Assembly (NCBI GenBank): GCA_042691655.1
Contig: CP170506.1
Coordinates: 2,108,001-2,172,000, forward strand
Length of the DNA: 64,000 bases
Direction of reading: 5' to 3'
From: UBA695 sp042691655
GTDB taxonomy: Bacteria > Verrucomicrobiota > Verrucomicrobiia > Chthoniobacterales > Chthoniobacteraceae
Shown: one piece after another, positions 6,974-16,046 of the stretch
How positions within the stretch are numbered: the first letter of the stretch is position 1
Layout: each line of letters starts with the position of its first letter
The notes under the pieces: model-generated
The model's input: only the letters and a program-made list of their open reading frames with translations
Database searches by the model: none
Told to the model about the DNA's origin: nothing
Program-made: the position numbers and the translations under genes

Positions 6974-8440
6974 ATGCCTTCCATGAAACCGGTTAAAATC
7001 AACAATACCGTCCTTCGCGACGGCCATCAGTCGCTGGCCGCGACGAGAATGAGCACCGAGCAGATGATCCCGATTGTCCCGATGCTGGACAAAATCGGGT
7101 TCAACGCGCTCGAAACCTGGGGGGGAGCCACCATCGACTCCTGCTTGCGTTTCCTGGGTGAAAACCCGTTTGACCGTCTCGACACGCTCAAAAAGCTCGC
7201 CCCCAACACCCCTCACATGATGCTTCTGCGCGGGCAGAACATCGTCCAATACACCAGCTTTCCCGACGACGTCGTCGAAGCCTTCGTAGCGTGTTCGGCC
7301 AAGCACGGCATGAACATTTTCCGTATCTTTGACGCCCTCAACGATACGCGCAACCTGGTCACCTGTATCAAGGCCGTCCACAAGGCCGGTCAGCACGCCC
7401 AGGGCACCATCTGCTACACCATTTCCCCCGTCCACACGCTCGAAGCCTTCGTGGCCCTCGGCGTTGAGCTCGAGCAGCTCGGCTGCGACTCCATCTGTAT
7501 CAAGGACATGGCGGGCCTCATCTCCCCCTCCACCGTGGGCGCACTCGTCAAGGCCCTTAAGGAGAAAGTCAAAATCCCGATCGTCCTCCACACCCACAGC
7601 ACCGTCGGCTACGGCCCGGCTGCCTACTACTCCGCCATCGAAAACGGCGTCGACGTCGTCGATTGCTCCATGGTCCCCTTCGCCAACGGCACCGGCCAGC
7701 CCGACATCCTGCTCACGCTCGCGATGCTCGACAACAGCGACCGCAAGCCCGACTACGATCTCAGCGACTTCCCGAAAATCCGCGAACACCTGGAGACCGT
7801 CTACAAGGAGCTCAGCGCCTTCACGAGCCCGAAGAACGAAAAGACCGACGCCGACATCCTGCAATTCCAGGTCCCCGGCGGCATGCTCTCCAACTTCCGC
7901 AACCAGCTCAAAGAGCAGAACATGTCGGATCGTCTCGACGACGTGCTCCAGGAAATCCCGTACGTCCGCAAGTGCCTCGGCTGGATCCCGCTCGTCACCC
8001 CGACCAGCCAGATCGTCGGCACCCAGGCCATGCTGAACGTCAAGTTCGGCCGCTGGAAGATGTTCTCCCAGCCCGCCATGGACATCGCCCTTAACAAGTA
8101 TGGCCGTCCTCCCGGGCCCGTGGACCCCGAAGTCCTCAAGCTCGCCATGGAGAAGACCGGTCAGAAGCCCGTCGATTGCCGCCCGGCCGATCTCCTCGAG
8201 CCCCGCATGCCCAAGCTCAAAGCCGAGCTTCGCGAAAAAGGCTTCGATGACAGCGACGAAAACGCCGTCCTCTGGGCCATGTTCCCGAACGAACTGACCA
8301 AGGTTCTCAAGGGCGAGAAACCGGCCCCCGTAGCCAAGCCGACCGCAGCCAGCGACGCCGCCAAAGCCGCCGTGGGCCGCAAGTACGTCCTCAACATCGA
8401 CGGAGCCCGTCACGAAGTCGTCGTAGAAGAAGCCAAGTAA
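6974..8440 (+). CDS. Methylmalonyl-CoA carboxytransferase 5S-type subunit (pyruvate/oxaloacetate carboxyltransferase)
   Basis: This 488-residue HMGL-like carboxyltransferase shows NNTVLRDGHQSLAATRM, NALETWGGATIDSCLRF, SICIKDMAGLISP (with the Lys that is carbamylated in the family) and VLHTHSTVGYG (metal-binding His pair). It would carry CO2 between carboxybiotin and pyruvate/oxaloacetate. The C-terminus (YVLNIDGARHEVVVEE) resembles the start of the separate biotin carrier at 15526 but the biotin domain is missing, as in transcarboxylase 5S rather than fused oxaloacetate decarboxylase alpha. The ATG at 6974 was taken; an ATG at 6983 is possible. Only 3 bases separate it from mutA. Confidence 0.88.
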   Translation: MPSMKPVKINNTVLRDGHQSLAATRMSTEQMIPIVPMLDKIGFNALETWGGATIDSCLRFLGENPFDRLDTLKKLAPNTPHMMLLRGQNIVQYTSFPDDVVEAFVACSAKHGMNIFRIFDALNDTRNLVTCIKAVHKAGQHAQGTICYTISPVHTLEAFVALGVELEQLGCDSICIKDMAGLISPSTVGALVKALKEKVKIPIVLHTHSTVGYGPAAYYSAIENGVDVVDCSMVPFANGTGQPDILLTLAMLDNSDRKPDYDLSDFPKIREHLETVYKELSAFTSPKNEKTDADILQFQVPGGMLSNFRNQLKEQNMSDRLDDVLQEIPYVRKCLGWIPLVTPTSQIVGTQAMLNVKFGRWKMFSQPAMDIALNKYGRPPGPVDPEVLKLAMEKTGQKPVDCRPADLLEPRMPKLKAELREKGFDDSDENAVLWAMFPNELTKVLKGEKPAPVAKPTAASDAAKAAVGRKYVLNIDGARHEVVVEEAK

Positions 8441-8443
8441 ACC

Positions 8444-10039
8444 ATGAGCCAAACCAAACCTCTTACTCTCGACGAGTTCCCGATCCCCTCCTACGAGGAT
8501 TGGAAACAAGCGGCCATCGAAGCCCTCAAAGGCGCGCCGTTTGAAAAGAAACTCTTCACCAAGACCCCCGAAGGCATCACCATCGAGCCGCTCTACACCA
8601 AGGCCAACCTCGCCAAGGTTCCCTTCCTCGGCTCCCTTCCCGGCGAAGCTCCCTACGTTCGCGGCACCAAAGCCACCGGCGGCTGGGAAATCTACGGCGA
8701 AGGCTGCAACAGCGCCAAGGGCATTGACCCGATCTACCGCCTCGTTCGCGGCCACCTCGTCAAGCCCTTTGAAGAATCGCTGAAAGAGATCGCCACCGCC
8801 GAGACCGTCCGGGTCAGCGCCGCCCTCTACCACAACGCTGGCGGCAACGCCGTGCAGGAACTGGCCTTCGCGCTCGCCACGGGCGTTGAATACCTCCGCG
8901 AGGGTGAAAAGCTCGGCGTCGACATCGACAAAATGGCCCAGAAGCTGATCTTCAGCTTCGCCATGGGGGCCGACTTCTTCATGGCCATCGCCAAGCTGCG
9001 GGCCGCCCGCCTCCTCTGGACCAAGATCGTCGCCGCCTGCGGTGGCAACGAAGCGTCCCAGAAGATGAAAATCTACGCCACGACCTCCCGTTGGAACCAG
9101 AGCAAGCTCGACCCCTACGTCAACCTGCTCCGCGACACCACGGAAGCCCTCTCCGCCGTTTGCGGTGGCGCCGACATCATCAACGTCAACCCGTTCGACT
9201 ACGTCGTTCGCGAGCCCGATGACTTCTCCAAGCGCATCGCCCGCAACACCCAGCTCATCCTCAAGGAAGAGTGCCACTTCGACCACGTCGTCGATCCCGC
9301 CGGTGGTTCCTACTATGTAGAGACCCTCACCGCGCAGGTCGCCGATGCCGCTTGGGCCATCTTCCAGCAGATCGAGAAAGAAGGCGGCATGATCGCCGCC
9401 CTCAAAGCAGGCATCCCGCAGAAGCAGGTGAAAGCCGTCGCCGCCGACAAAGCCAAGCAGGTCGCCCAGCGCCGCCTGCAAATCGTCGGCGTCAACGTCA
9501 CCGCCAACGCCACCGAGAAACCGCTCGAAGGCAAGGCCCCCAAGGCCTGCGGCGAAGGGGAAACCCACATCCCGTCCGGCATCGAAACCCTCGAACCCGT
9601 TCGCGGAGCCGAGCCGTTCGAAAACCTGCGCGCCGCCGTCAGCGCCTCAGCCAAGAAGAACGTCTTCCTGGCCAACATGGGGCCGCTGCGTCAGCACAAA
9701 GCCCGCGCCGACTTCTCCACCGGCTTCTTCCAAGCTGGCGGATACGCCGTGCTCGAAAATCGCGGTTTCAAGACCGTCGACGAAGCAGCCGAGGCCGCCA
9801 AAGCCTCCGGTGCCTCCGTCGCCATCATCTGCTCCACCGACGACACCTACCCGGAAATCGTCCCCGCCTTGGCTCCAAAGCTCAAGGAACTGGGCCTGAC
9901 GGTCATCCTCGCAGGCGCTCCCGCCGACGACGCCCTCAAAGCCACCTTCACCGGGGCTGGCGTTGAAGAATTCATTCACATCCGCGCAAACTGCTTCCAG
10001 GTCTTGAGCGGCATCGCAACCAAACTGGGCATCCTCTAA
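8444..10039 (+). CDS. mutA: Methylmalonyl-CoA mutase small subunit
   Basis: This 531-residue protein aligns with MutA: SYEDWKQAAIEALKGAPFEKK at the start (split family signature), barrel motifs AGGNAVQELAFAL and VDPAGGSYYVE, and a C-terminal B12-fold region. It lacks the cobalamin-ligand DxHxxG motif (NMGPLRQHKARADF stands in its place), as expected for the non-catalytic small subunit. It is shorter than the usual 600-640 residues. It pairs with MutB encoded 15 bases downstream. Confidence 0.95.
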   Translation: MSQTKPLTLDEFPIPSYEDWKQAAIEALKGAPFEKKLFTKTPEGITIEPLYTKANLAKVPFLGSLPGEAPYVRGTKATGGWEIYGEGCNSAKGIDPIYRLVRGHLVKPFEESLKEIATAETVRVSAALYHNAGGNAVQELAFALATGVEYLREGEKLGVDIDKMAQKLIFSFAMGADFFMAIAKLRAARLLWTKIVAACGGNEASQKMKIYATTSRWNQSKLDPYVNLLRDTTEALSAVCGGADIINVNPFDYVVREPDDFSKRIARNTQLILKEECHFDHVVDPAGGSYYVETLTAQVADAAWAIFQQIEKEGGMIAALKAGIPQKQVKAVAADKAKQVAQRRLQIVGVNVTANATEKPLEGKAPKACGEGETHIPSGIETLEPVRGAEPFENLRAAVSASAKKNVFLANMGPLRQHKARADFSTGFFQAGGYAVLENRGFKTVDEAAEAAKASGASVAIICSTDDTYPEIVPALAPKLKELGLTVILAGAPADDALKATFTGAGVEEFIHIRANCFQVLSGIATKLGIL

Positions 10040-10054
10040 CCTGGAAATTTCGAA

Positions 10055-12199
10055 ATGAGCAAAATACCTGACTTTAGCACGCTCAACCTGACCTCGACCA
10101 CCGTCGCTCCTGCGAGCCACGCCGACATTGAGCAATCTGTCTGGCGCACAGTGGAACAAATCGACGTCAAGAGCGTCTACACCGACCAAGACCTCGTCGG
10201 CAACACCCTCACGGACTACGTCGCGGGCATCGCCCCGAACCTCCGTGGACCGTACGCCACCATGTACGTCGCCCGGCCCTGGACCGTCCGTCAATACGCC
10301 GGATTCTCCACCGCCAAGGAATCCAACGCCTTCTACCGCCGCAACCTCGCGGCAGGCCAGAAGGGCCTCTCCGTCGCGTTCGACCTCGCCACCCACCGTG
10401 GCTACGACTCGGATCACCCCCGCGTCGTGGGCGACGTCGGCAAGGCCGGTGTGGCCGTCGACAGCATCCTCGACATGAAGGTGCTCTTCGACCGCATCCC
10501 GCTCGACAAAATCTCCGTCTCGATGACCATGAACGGCGCGGTCCTTCCCGTGCTCGCTTTCTACATCGTCGCCGCCGAAGAGCAAGGCGTGAAGCAGGAG
10601 TTCCTGACCGGCACCATTCAGAACGACATTCTGAAAGAGTACATGGTCCGCAACACCTACATCTACCCGCCGGAGCCCTCCATGCGGATCATCGCCGACA
10701 TCTTCGAGTTCACCTCGAAGAACATGCCGAAGTTCAACTCCATCTCGATCTCCGGCTACCACATGCAGGAAGCGGGTGCCACGAGCGACCTCGAAATCGC
10801 CTACACCCTGGCCGACGGTCTGGAGTACATCCGCACCGGCATCAAGGCAGGCATCAACATCGACGCCTTCGCCCCTCGCCTCTCCTTCTTCTGGGCCCAG
10901 GGCAAGAACATGTTCATGGAAATCGCCAAAATGCGCGCCGCGCGCGTCATCTGGGCGAAGATCGTGAGCCAGTTCAACCCGAAAAACCCGAAGTCCCTGG
11001 CCCTGCGCACCCACTCGCAGACCTCCGGATGGTCCCTCACCGAGCAGGACCCGTTCAACAACGTCGCCCGCACCTGCGTCGAGGCGCTCGCCGCCGCGTT
11101 TGGCCACACCCAATCGCTGCACACCAACTCGCTCGACGAAGCCATCGCGCTCCCGACCGACTTCTCCGCCCGTATCGCTCGTAACACCCAGCTCTACCTC
11201 CAAGGCGAAACCGGCATCTGCCGCACCGTCGATCCGTGGGGCGGCTCCTACTACGTAGAAGCCCTCACCAAGGACATCCTGGAGAAAGCCTGGGCGCACA
11301 TCCAGGAAGTCGAAGCCCTCGGCGGCATGACCAAAGCCATCAACGAAGGCCTCCCCAAGATGCGCATCGAAGAGGCCTCCGCGCGGCGTCAGGCGCAGAT
11401 TGACAGCGGCCGCGAAACCATCGTCGGCATCAACAAATACCGCCTCGACCACGAAGAAGCCCTCGACACCCTCGAAGTCGACAACAGCGTCGTGCGCGAA
11501 GAGCAGCTCGCCCAGTTGGCCAAGCTCAAAGCCGAGCGCAACCAGGGGGAAGTCGACCACGCCCTGGACGCCCTCACCGACGCCGCGGCGACCAACACCG
11601 GCAACCTGCTGGACCTCGCCGTCAAGGCCGCCCGCGTGCGCGCCACCCTCGGCGAAATCTCCTTCGCCCTCGAGAAAGTCTACGGCCGTCACCGCGCCGT
11701 CATCCGCTCCATCTCGGGCGTCTATGGCAGCGAATATGGCGATTCTATGGATGTAACCCGCGTGCGCAAACTCACCGACGACTTCGCCGAGAAAGAAGGC
11801 CGTCGTCCCCGGATCATGATCGCGAAGATGGGCCAGGACGGTCACGACCGTGGCGCGAAAGTCGTCGCCACCGCCTACGCCGACCTCGGCTTCGACGTCG
11901 ACATCGGGCCGCTCTTCCAGACCCCCGAGGAGACCGCCAAGCAGGCCGTCGAAAACGACGTGCACATCGTGGGCGTCAGCTCCCTCGCAGCCGGTCACAA
12001 AACGCTCGTCCCGCAGTTGATCGCCGAGCTCAAGAAACTCGGCCGCGAGGACATCCTCGTCGTCGTCGGCGGCGTCATCCCGGCGCAGGACTACGACTTC
12101 CTCTACGAAGCGGGAGCCGTCGCCATCTTCGGCCCCGGCACCGTCATCCCGACGGCCGCCGAGAAGATCCTCGTGGAACTCGTCAAGCGCAGCGCCTAG
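10055..12199 (+). CDS. mutB: Methylmalonyl-CoA mutase large (catalytic) subunit
   Basis: This 714-residue B12 enzyme interconverts succinyl-CoA and (R)-methylmalonyl-CoA. The N-terminal half is the substrate barrel (RPWTVRQYAGFSTAKESN, AFDLATHRGYDSDHPRV, VSMTMNGAVLPVLAFY). The C-terminal Rossmann-like domain has KMGQDGHDRGAKVVATAYAD, giving the DxHxxG cobalamin motif with Asp595 and the cobalt-ligand His597. The catalytic apparatus looks complete and the length is normal. It is followed after 10 bases by its GTPase chaperone. Confidence 0.98.
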   Translation: MSKIPDFSTLNLTSTTVAPASHADIEQSVWRTVEQIDVKSVYTDQDLVGNTLTDYVAGIAPNLRGPYATMYVARPWTVRQYAGFSTAKESNAFYRRNLAAGQKGLSVAFDLATHRGYDSDHPRVVGDVGKAGVAVDSILDMKVLFDRIPLDKISVSMTMNGAVLPVLAFYIVAAEEQGVKQEFLTGTIQNDILKEYMVRNTYIYPPEPSMRIIADIFEFTSKNMPKFNSISISGYHMQEAGATSDLEIAYTLADGLEYIRTGIKAGINIDAFAPRLSFFWAQGKNMFMEIAKMRAARVIWAKIVSQFNPKNPKSLALRTHSQTSGWSLTEQDPFNNVARTCVEALAAAFGHTQSLHTNSLDEAIALPTDFSARIARNTQLYLQGETGICRTVDPWGGSYYVEALTKDILEKAWAHIQEVEALGGMTKAINEGLPKMRIEEASARRQAQIDSGRETIVGINKYRLDHEEALDTLEVDNSVVREEQLAQLAKLKAERNQGEVDHALDALTDAAATNTGNLLDLAVKAARVRATLGEISFALEKVYGRHRAVIRSISGVYGSEYGDSMDVTRVRKLTDDFAEKEGRRPRIMIAKMGQDGHDRGAKVVATAYADLGFDVDIGPLFQTPEETAKQAVENDVHIVGVSSLAAGHKTLVPQLIAELKKLGREDILVVVGGVIPAQDYDFLYEAGAVAIFGPGTVIPTAAEKILVELVKRSA

Positions 12200-12209
12200 C
12201 AGATCCCGC

Positions 12210-13250
12210 ATGTTCGCAGCCACGCCTTCCATCAATCCGCCCCTGGCAGCCAACAGCGAGCCCGATCCCGAGATCGAGGCCCGCGCCCGGGACATTGTTG
12301 AAGGCGTACGCAGCGGCAGCCGCACCCACCTGGGGCGCGCCATCACCTTGATCGAGAGCAACGCGGCCAAGCACGCGCCTCTCGCCCAAGAAGTCGTCCG
12401 GCAGGCGCTCCCCCACGCGGGCCGCTCCATTCGCGTCGGCATCACCGGCGTCCCCGGAGCGGGGAAAAGCACGTTCATCGAATCCTTCGGCACCATGCTT
12501 TGCCAAGATGGCAAGCGGGTTGCCGTGCTGGCAGTCGACCCCAGCAGCACCGTTTCCCGCGGGTCCGTCCTTGGGGATAAGACCCGCATGGAAATGCTCT
12601 GCCGCGAGGAAAACTGCTTCATTCGTCCCTCGCCTTCCAGTGGAACCCTGGGAGGCGTCACCCGCAAGAGCCGCGAGAGCATCATCCTGTGCGAAACCGC
12701 CGGGTACGATGTCATCCTCGTGGAAACCGTTGGCGTCGGCCAGAGCGAGACCACCGTCCGCTCCATGGTCGACTTCTTCCTGGTCCTCTTCATCGCGGGA
12801 GCAGGCGACGAATTGCAAGGCATCAAAAAAGGCATCGTCGAGCTCGCTGACACGCTGCTCATCACCAAAGCCGACGGCAGCAACCTCCCGCGAACCGAAG
12901 CCGCCCGCGTCGAATTCATGCGCGTGCTTCACTACCTCACCTCCCCGACACCCGGCTGGAGGCCCGAAGTGATGACCTGTTCGAGCCTGGAAAACAGAGG
13001 CATTCGCGAAGTGTGGGACGTCATTGAACGCTTCCACAAAGCCACCCGGGAAAACGGATTCTTCACCGACAACCGCAAACAGCAGACCCTCGACTGGATC
13101 GAGGACATGCTCAGCCAGCAGCTCTGGCACGACTTCACCCACAACCCCGGCACCGTTGAAGCGTGGCCCATCGTCAAGCGGGCCGTCCTCGCCGGGAAAC
13201 TCTCAGCAACCATCGCAGTCAAACAACTCTTTAACGCTTATCAATCATGA
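12210..13250 (+). CDS. meaB: Methylmalonyl-CoA mutase-associated GTPase (MeaB/ArgK)
   Basis: This 346-residue G3E GTPase guards loading and reactivation of the B12 cofactor of methylmalonyl-CoA mutase. The P-loop GVPGAGKST is at residues 80-88, followed by VLAVDPSSTVSRGSVLGDKTRM, here split by its two switch motifs, VETVGVGQSE and LLITKADG. Adjacency to mutB supports MeaB rather than the old ArgK name. Its stop overlaps the epimerase start in an ATGA. Confidence 0.96.
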   Translation: MFAATPSINPPLAANSEPDPEIEARARDIVEGVRSGSRTHLGRAITLIESNAAKHAPLAQEVVRQALPHAGRSIRVGITGVPGAGKSTFIESFGTMLCQDGKRVAVLAVDPSSTVSRGSVLGDKTRMEMLCREENCFIRPSPSSGTLGGVTRKSRESIILCETAGYDVILVETVGVGQSETTVRSMVDFFLVLFIAGAGDELQGIKKGIVELADTLLITKADGSNLPRTEAARVEFMRVLHYLTSPTPGWRPEVMTCSSLENRGIREVWDVIERFHKATRENGFFTDNRKQQTLDWIEDMLSQQLWHDFTHNPGTVEAWPIVKRAVLAGKLSATIAVKQLFNAYQS

Positions 13251-13651
13251 GTATTAACAAAATCGACCACCTCGGAATCGCCGTAAAATCTCTCGACGAA
13301 ACGATCAAATATTACGAAGAAGCCCTCGGTCTCAAGTGCGAGCACATTGAGGAAGTCCCCTCCCAAAAAGTCCGCACCGCTTTCTTCAACGTCGGCGGCA
13401 CCCACGTGGAACTGCTCGAAGCGACCAGCCCCGAGAGCAACATCGCCAAGTGGCTCGAAAAGAACCCCAACGGCGGCATCCACCACGTTGCGTTTGCCAC
13501 CGACGACATCACGGGCCAGCTCGCCACCGCCAAGAACGCGGGCGTGCGCCTCATCAACGAAACCCCGGTTGCCGGAGCCCACGGCAAACAGGTCGCCTTC
13601 CTCCACCCCAAGAACACCTTCGGCGTGCTCACCGAGTTCTGCACCGAATAA
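13247..13651 (+). CDS. mce: Methylmalonyl-CoA epimerase
   Basis: This 134-residue vicinal-oxygen-chelate fold protein starts MSINKIDHLGIAVKSLDE and has the second metal-binding segment GGIHHVAFATDDI and the C-terminal FGVLTEF with its Glu ligand. It racemises the C2 of methylmalonyl-CoA so that the mutase product can be used by the carboxyltransferase. It is translationally coupled to meaB by a 4-base overlap. Confidence 0.95.
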   Translation: MSINKIDHLGIAVKSLDETIKYYEEALGLKCEHIEEVPSQKVRTAFFNVGGTHVELLEATSPESNIAKWLEKNPNGGIHHVAFATDDITGQLATAKNAGVRLINETPVAGAHGKQVAFLHPKNTFGVLTEFCTE

Positions 13652-13670
13652 CTGCAAAAAACTGACAACC

Positions 13671-15224
13671 ATGGCCATCGACAAGAAACTCATTGATGAG
13701 CTGAGAGCCCGGCGCGAAAAGGCGCTGAATCTCGGCGGCAAAGACAAAATCGAGAAGCGCCACGCCAAGGGTCTCATGACCGCGCGTGATCGCCTGGACA
13801 ACCTCTATACCAAGGGCACCTTCCAGGAATTCGGCTTGCACGCCCAACACCGCGCCACTCTCTTCGGCATGCTGGGCAAAGACCTTCCCGCCGACGGTGT
13901 CGTCACCGGCGTCGGCGAAGTAGACGGCCGCCCCGTGGCCGCCTTCAGCCAGGACTTCACCACCGCGGGCGGATCGCTCGGCAACATGCACGCCGAAAAG
14001 ATCGTCAACGCGATCGACTACGCCATCACCCACGGCATTCCCGTCCTCTCCTTCAACGATTCGGGTGGGGCGCGCATTCAGGAAGGCATCAACTCCCTTT
14101 CCGGCTACGGCAAGGTGTTCTACAAGAACGTTGAAGCCTCGGGCGTCGTGCCGCAAGTCACCGTCATCGCCGGCCCGTGCGCCGGTGGCGCGGCCTACTC
14201 CCCGGCCCTCACCGACTTCCAGATCATGATCAACAAGCAGGCGAACATGTTCATCTGCGGACCGGAAGTCATCAAAGCGGCCACCGGTGAAGTCGTGACC
14301 ATGGACGAAGTCGGCAGCGCGGCGGCCAACGCCAGCGTCTCCGGCAACATCCACTTCGTCGCCAACGACGACGCCCACGCCATCGCGCTGGCCAAGAAGC
14401 TGCTGAGCTACCTGCCTTCCAACAACCTCCAGGACCCGCCCCACCACTACGGCGAGCCCCTGGACGCCAGCCTCGACCCCGGCATGGACGAACTCGTCCC
14501 CGCCGACGGCAAGCTGCCCCTCAACGTCCTCGACGTCATCAAACGTCTCGTTGACGGCGGCGACTTCTTCGAAGTCCAGATGGACTTCGCCAAGAACATC
14601 GTCATCGGCTTCGCCCGCATCCAGGGCATCGTCGTCGGCATCGTCGGCAACCAGCCCGCCTACAAGGCCGGTACCCTCGACATCGACGCTTCCGACAAGG
14701 CCGCGCGGTTCATCCGCTTCTGCAACATCTTCAACATCCCGCTCGTCACCCTCGTGGACACCGGCGGGTTCCTGCCTGGCAAACAGCAGGAACGCGGCGG
14801 CATCATCCGCCACGGTGCGAAGCTGCTCTTCGCCTACGCTTCGACCACCGTGCCGAAGATCACCGTCATCATGCGCAAATCCTACGGCGGCGCCTACATC
14901 GCCATGTGCTCCAAAGAGCTCGGCGCTGACGCCGTCTTCGCCTGGCCCACGGCTGAAATCGCCGTCATGGGAGCCGAGGGCGCCACGGGCATCCTCTACA
15001 AGGACGAGATCAAGAACGCAGCCGACCCGAAGGCCCGCCGCGCCGAACTGATCGCCGAATACCGCGACCAGTTCGCCTCGCCCTACCAAGCCGCCGGAAT
15101 GGGCAGCGTTACCGACGTCATCGAGCCCTCCGAGACCCGCGCCGTCGTCGCGCGCGCTCTCCGGAACACGCTCACCAAGCGCGAGGTGCGCCCGCCGAAG
15201 AAACACGGCAACATCCCGCTCTAA
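13671..15224 (+). CDS. mmdA: Methylmalonyl-CoA carboxyltransferase 12S-type subunit (acyl-CoA carboxylase beta family)
   Basis: This 517-residue crotonase-fold carboxyltransferase contains FSQDFTTAGGSLGNMHAEKI (split), FNDSGGARIQEG, GPCAGGAAYSPALTDF and LVDTGGFLPGKQQE with VIMRKSYGGAYIAMCSK, as in PccB/MmdA. It moves CO2 between methylmalonyl-CoA/propionyl-CoA and biotin. The ATG at 13671 starts MAIDKKLIDEL; upstream in-frame sequence is only a shadow of the epimerase gene. No biotin carboxylase gene is near, and a 5S-type gene heads the operon, so a transcarboxylase role is more likely than propionyl-CoA carboxylase. Confidence 0.93.
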   Translation: MAIDKKLIDELRARREKALNLGGKDKIEKRHAKGLMTARDRLDNLYTKGTFQEFGLHAQHRATLFGMLGKDLPADGVVTGVGEVDGRPVAAFSQDFTTAGGSLGNMHAEKIVNAIDYAITHGIPVLSFNDSGGARIQEGINSLSGYGKVFYKNVEASGVVPQVTVIAGPCAGGAAYSPALTDFQIMINKQANMFICGPEVIKAATGEVVTMDEVGSAAANASVSGNIHFVANDDAHAIALAKKLLSYLPSNNLQDPPHHYGEPLDASLDPGMDELVPADGKLPLNVLDVIKRLVDGGDFFEVQMDFAKNIVIGFARIQGIVVGIVGNQPAYKAGTLDIDASDKAARFIRFCNIFNIPLVTLVDTGGFLPGKQQERGGIIRHGAKLLFAYASTTVPKITVIMRKSYGGAYIAMCSKELGADAVFAWPTAEIAVMGAEGATGILYKDEIKNAADPKARRAELIAEYRDQFASPYQAAGMGSVTDVIEPSETRAVVARALRNTLTKREVRPPKKHGNIPL

Positions 15225-15244
15225 AGATTGCTGGAATTCGCGGT

Positions 15245-15279
15245 CCGTCTCCGTCATCCTTAACCGCTGGCGGAGACGG
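15245..15279 (+). other. Intercistronic hairpin after the 12S subunit gene
   Basis: A perfect 9-bp stem (CCGTCTCCG at 15245-15253 with CGGAGACGG at 15271-15279) lies in the 89-base gap before the 67-aa gene. There is no immediate T-run, so it fits an mRNA-stability or partial-termination hairpin better than a strong terminator. Confidence 0.5.
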
Positions 15280-15313
15280 GCCCCTTCCCGCTTTTTAACA
15301 AAGGCAATTATTT

Positions 15314-15517
15314 ATGAGTCAAGCGTCACCAACCACCCTTTCCGCGGATCAGACCGCGCTTTTGACCGTCATCACGGCAGCCGTGCACGCCGCGATTGAA
15401 GCCCCGGCGAAAATCCTTTCCGTCCGGGAAGTCAACCAACCTTCCGCCGAGCTCGCGCGTATGGCGTGGGCCCTCGAAGGCCGCCGGTCCATATTCTCTT
15501 CACACAAACTTCGCTAA
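15314..15517 (+). CDS. Small putative accessory subunit of the carboxyltransferase complex
   Basis: This 67-residue soluble protein sits between the 12S and biotin-carrier genes and ends 8 bases before the latter. An Ala-rich helical N-terminal part (QTALLTVITAAVHAAIEAP) is followed by a tail WALEGRRSIFSSHKLR. That tail resembles the W-x-x-x-GR...S pattern at the C-terminus of small delta/epsilon-type subunits of biotin-dependent decarboxylases, which help complex assembly; this similarity is from memory and is weak. No membrane helix of OadG type is present. Function is inferred from position. Confidence 0.55.
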   Translation: MSQASPTTLSADQTALLTVITAAVHAAIEAPAKILSVREVNQPSAELARMAWALEGRRSIFSSHKLR

Positions 15518-15525
15518 AAATTTCA

Positions 15526-15894
15526 ATGAAACGCTTACGCATCACCGTAGAAGGTAAAACCTACGAAGTCACCGTCGAACTGCCCAACGAAGCCAGCGCG
15601 GCTCCGGTGGCCTCGGCCGGCGTCTCCGCCCCTGTCTCCGCATCACCCATCGCCGCTTCCGCCTCGCTTTCCGCAGCCGGTCCCGGCGTAGTGGTCAGCC
15701 CGCTCGGCGGCAACGTCGTCGGCATCGGCGTCAAGGTCGGCCAGGAAGTGAAAGAAGGCGAGCAGCTCGCCGTTCTCGAAGCGATGAAGATGAACACCTA
15801 CATCAACGCTCCGAGCGCGGGCAAAATCGCCGAAATCCTCGTCACCGTCGGCACCGCCGTGCAGGAAGGTCAGCCCATCATTCGTATCGAATAA
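15526..15894 (+). CDS. Biotin carboxyl carrier protein (transcarboxylase 1.3S type)
   Basis: This 122-residue protein has a start MKRLRITVEGKTYEVTVE, an Ala/Ser/Pro-rich flexible linker (about 22-48), and a biotinyl domain with the signature EAMKMN, where Lys88 would carry biotin. It is the mobile arm shuttling carboxyl groups between the 5S and 12S subunits encoded in the same cluster. The size and arrangement match the separate 1.3S subunit of propionibacterial transcarboxylase. Confidence 0.95.
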   Translation: MKRLRITVEGKTYEVTVELPNEASAAPVASAGVSAPVSASPIAASASLSAAGPGVVVSPLGGNVVGIGVKVGQEVKEGEQLAVLEAMKMNTYINAPSAGKIAEILVTVGTAVQEGQPIIRIE

Positions 15895-16002
15895 TCATTT
15901 TTTCGGGAAAAATTCTGGAAACATCCCGCACATTTAGTTCACTAATAGAACCGGTAGATCGCTTCGCTCCAAAGACTTGCGATTAACTCGGTTCCATGAT
16001 TT

Positions 16003-16046
16003 CGGCACGGCTGGTCTATCCCACCGTGCCGCTTTTTTTATTTTTT
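16003..16046 (+). terminator. Rho-independent terminator ending at the CoA-transferase start codon
   Basis: CGGCACGG (16003-16010) pairs perfectly with CCGTGCCG (16024-16031), followed by a T-rich run to 16046. The downstream ATG begins at 16047. It would end the mutA-to-biotin-carrier transcript, or act as an attenuator in the leader of the CoA-transferase gene. Confidence 0.8.

Noticed and set aside
6776..12919. Very long minus-strand ORFs (930 and 1,090 residues) opposite the propionate genes
   Set aside because: They are antisense shadows of GC-rich, codon-biased genes with well-supported products on the plus strand; no motifs were seen in them.
13671..15224. Propionyl-CoA carboxylase beta subunit as the first-choice name
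   Set aside because: No biotin carboxylase subunit is encoded in the cluster, whereas a 5S-type carboxyltransferase and a separate biotin carrier are.
15314..15517. OadG-type gamma subunit of a sodium-pumping decarboxylase
   Set aside because: No N-terminal membrane helix is present and no OadB-like beta subunit gene exists in the cluster.
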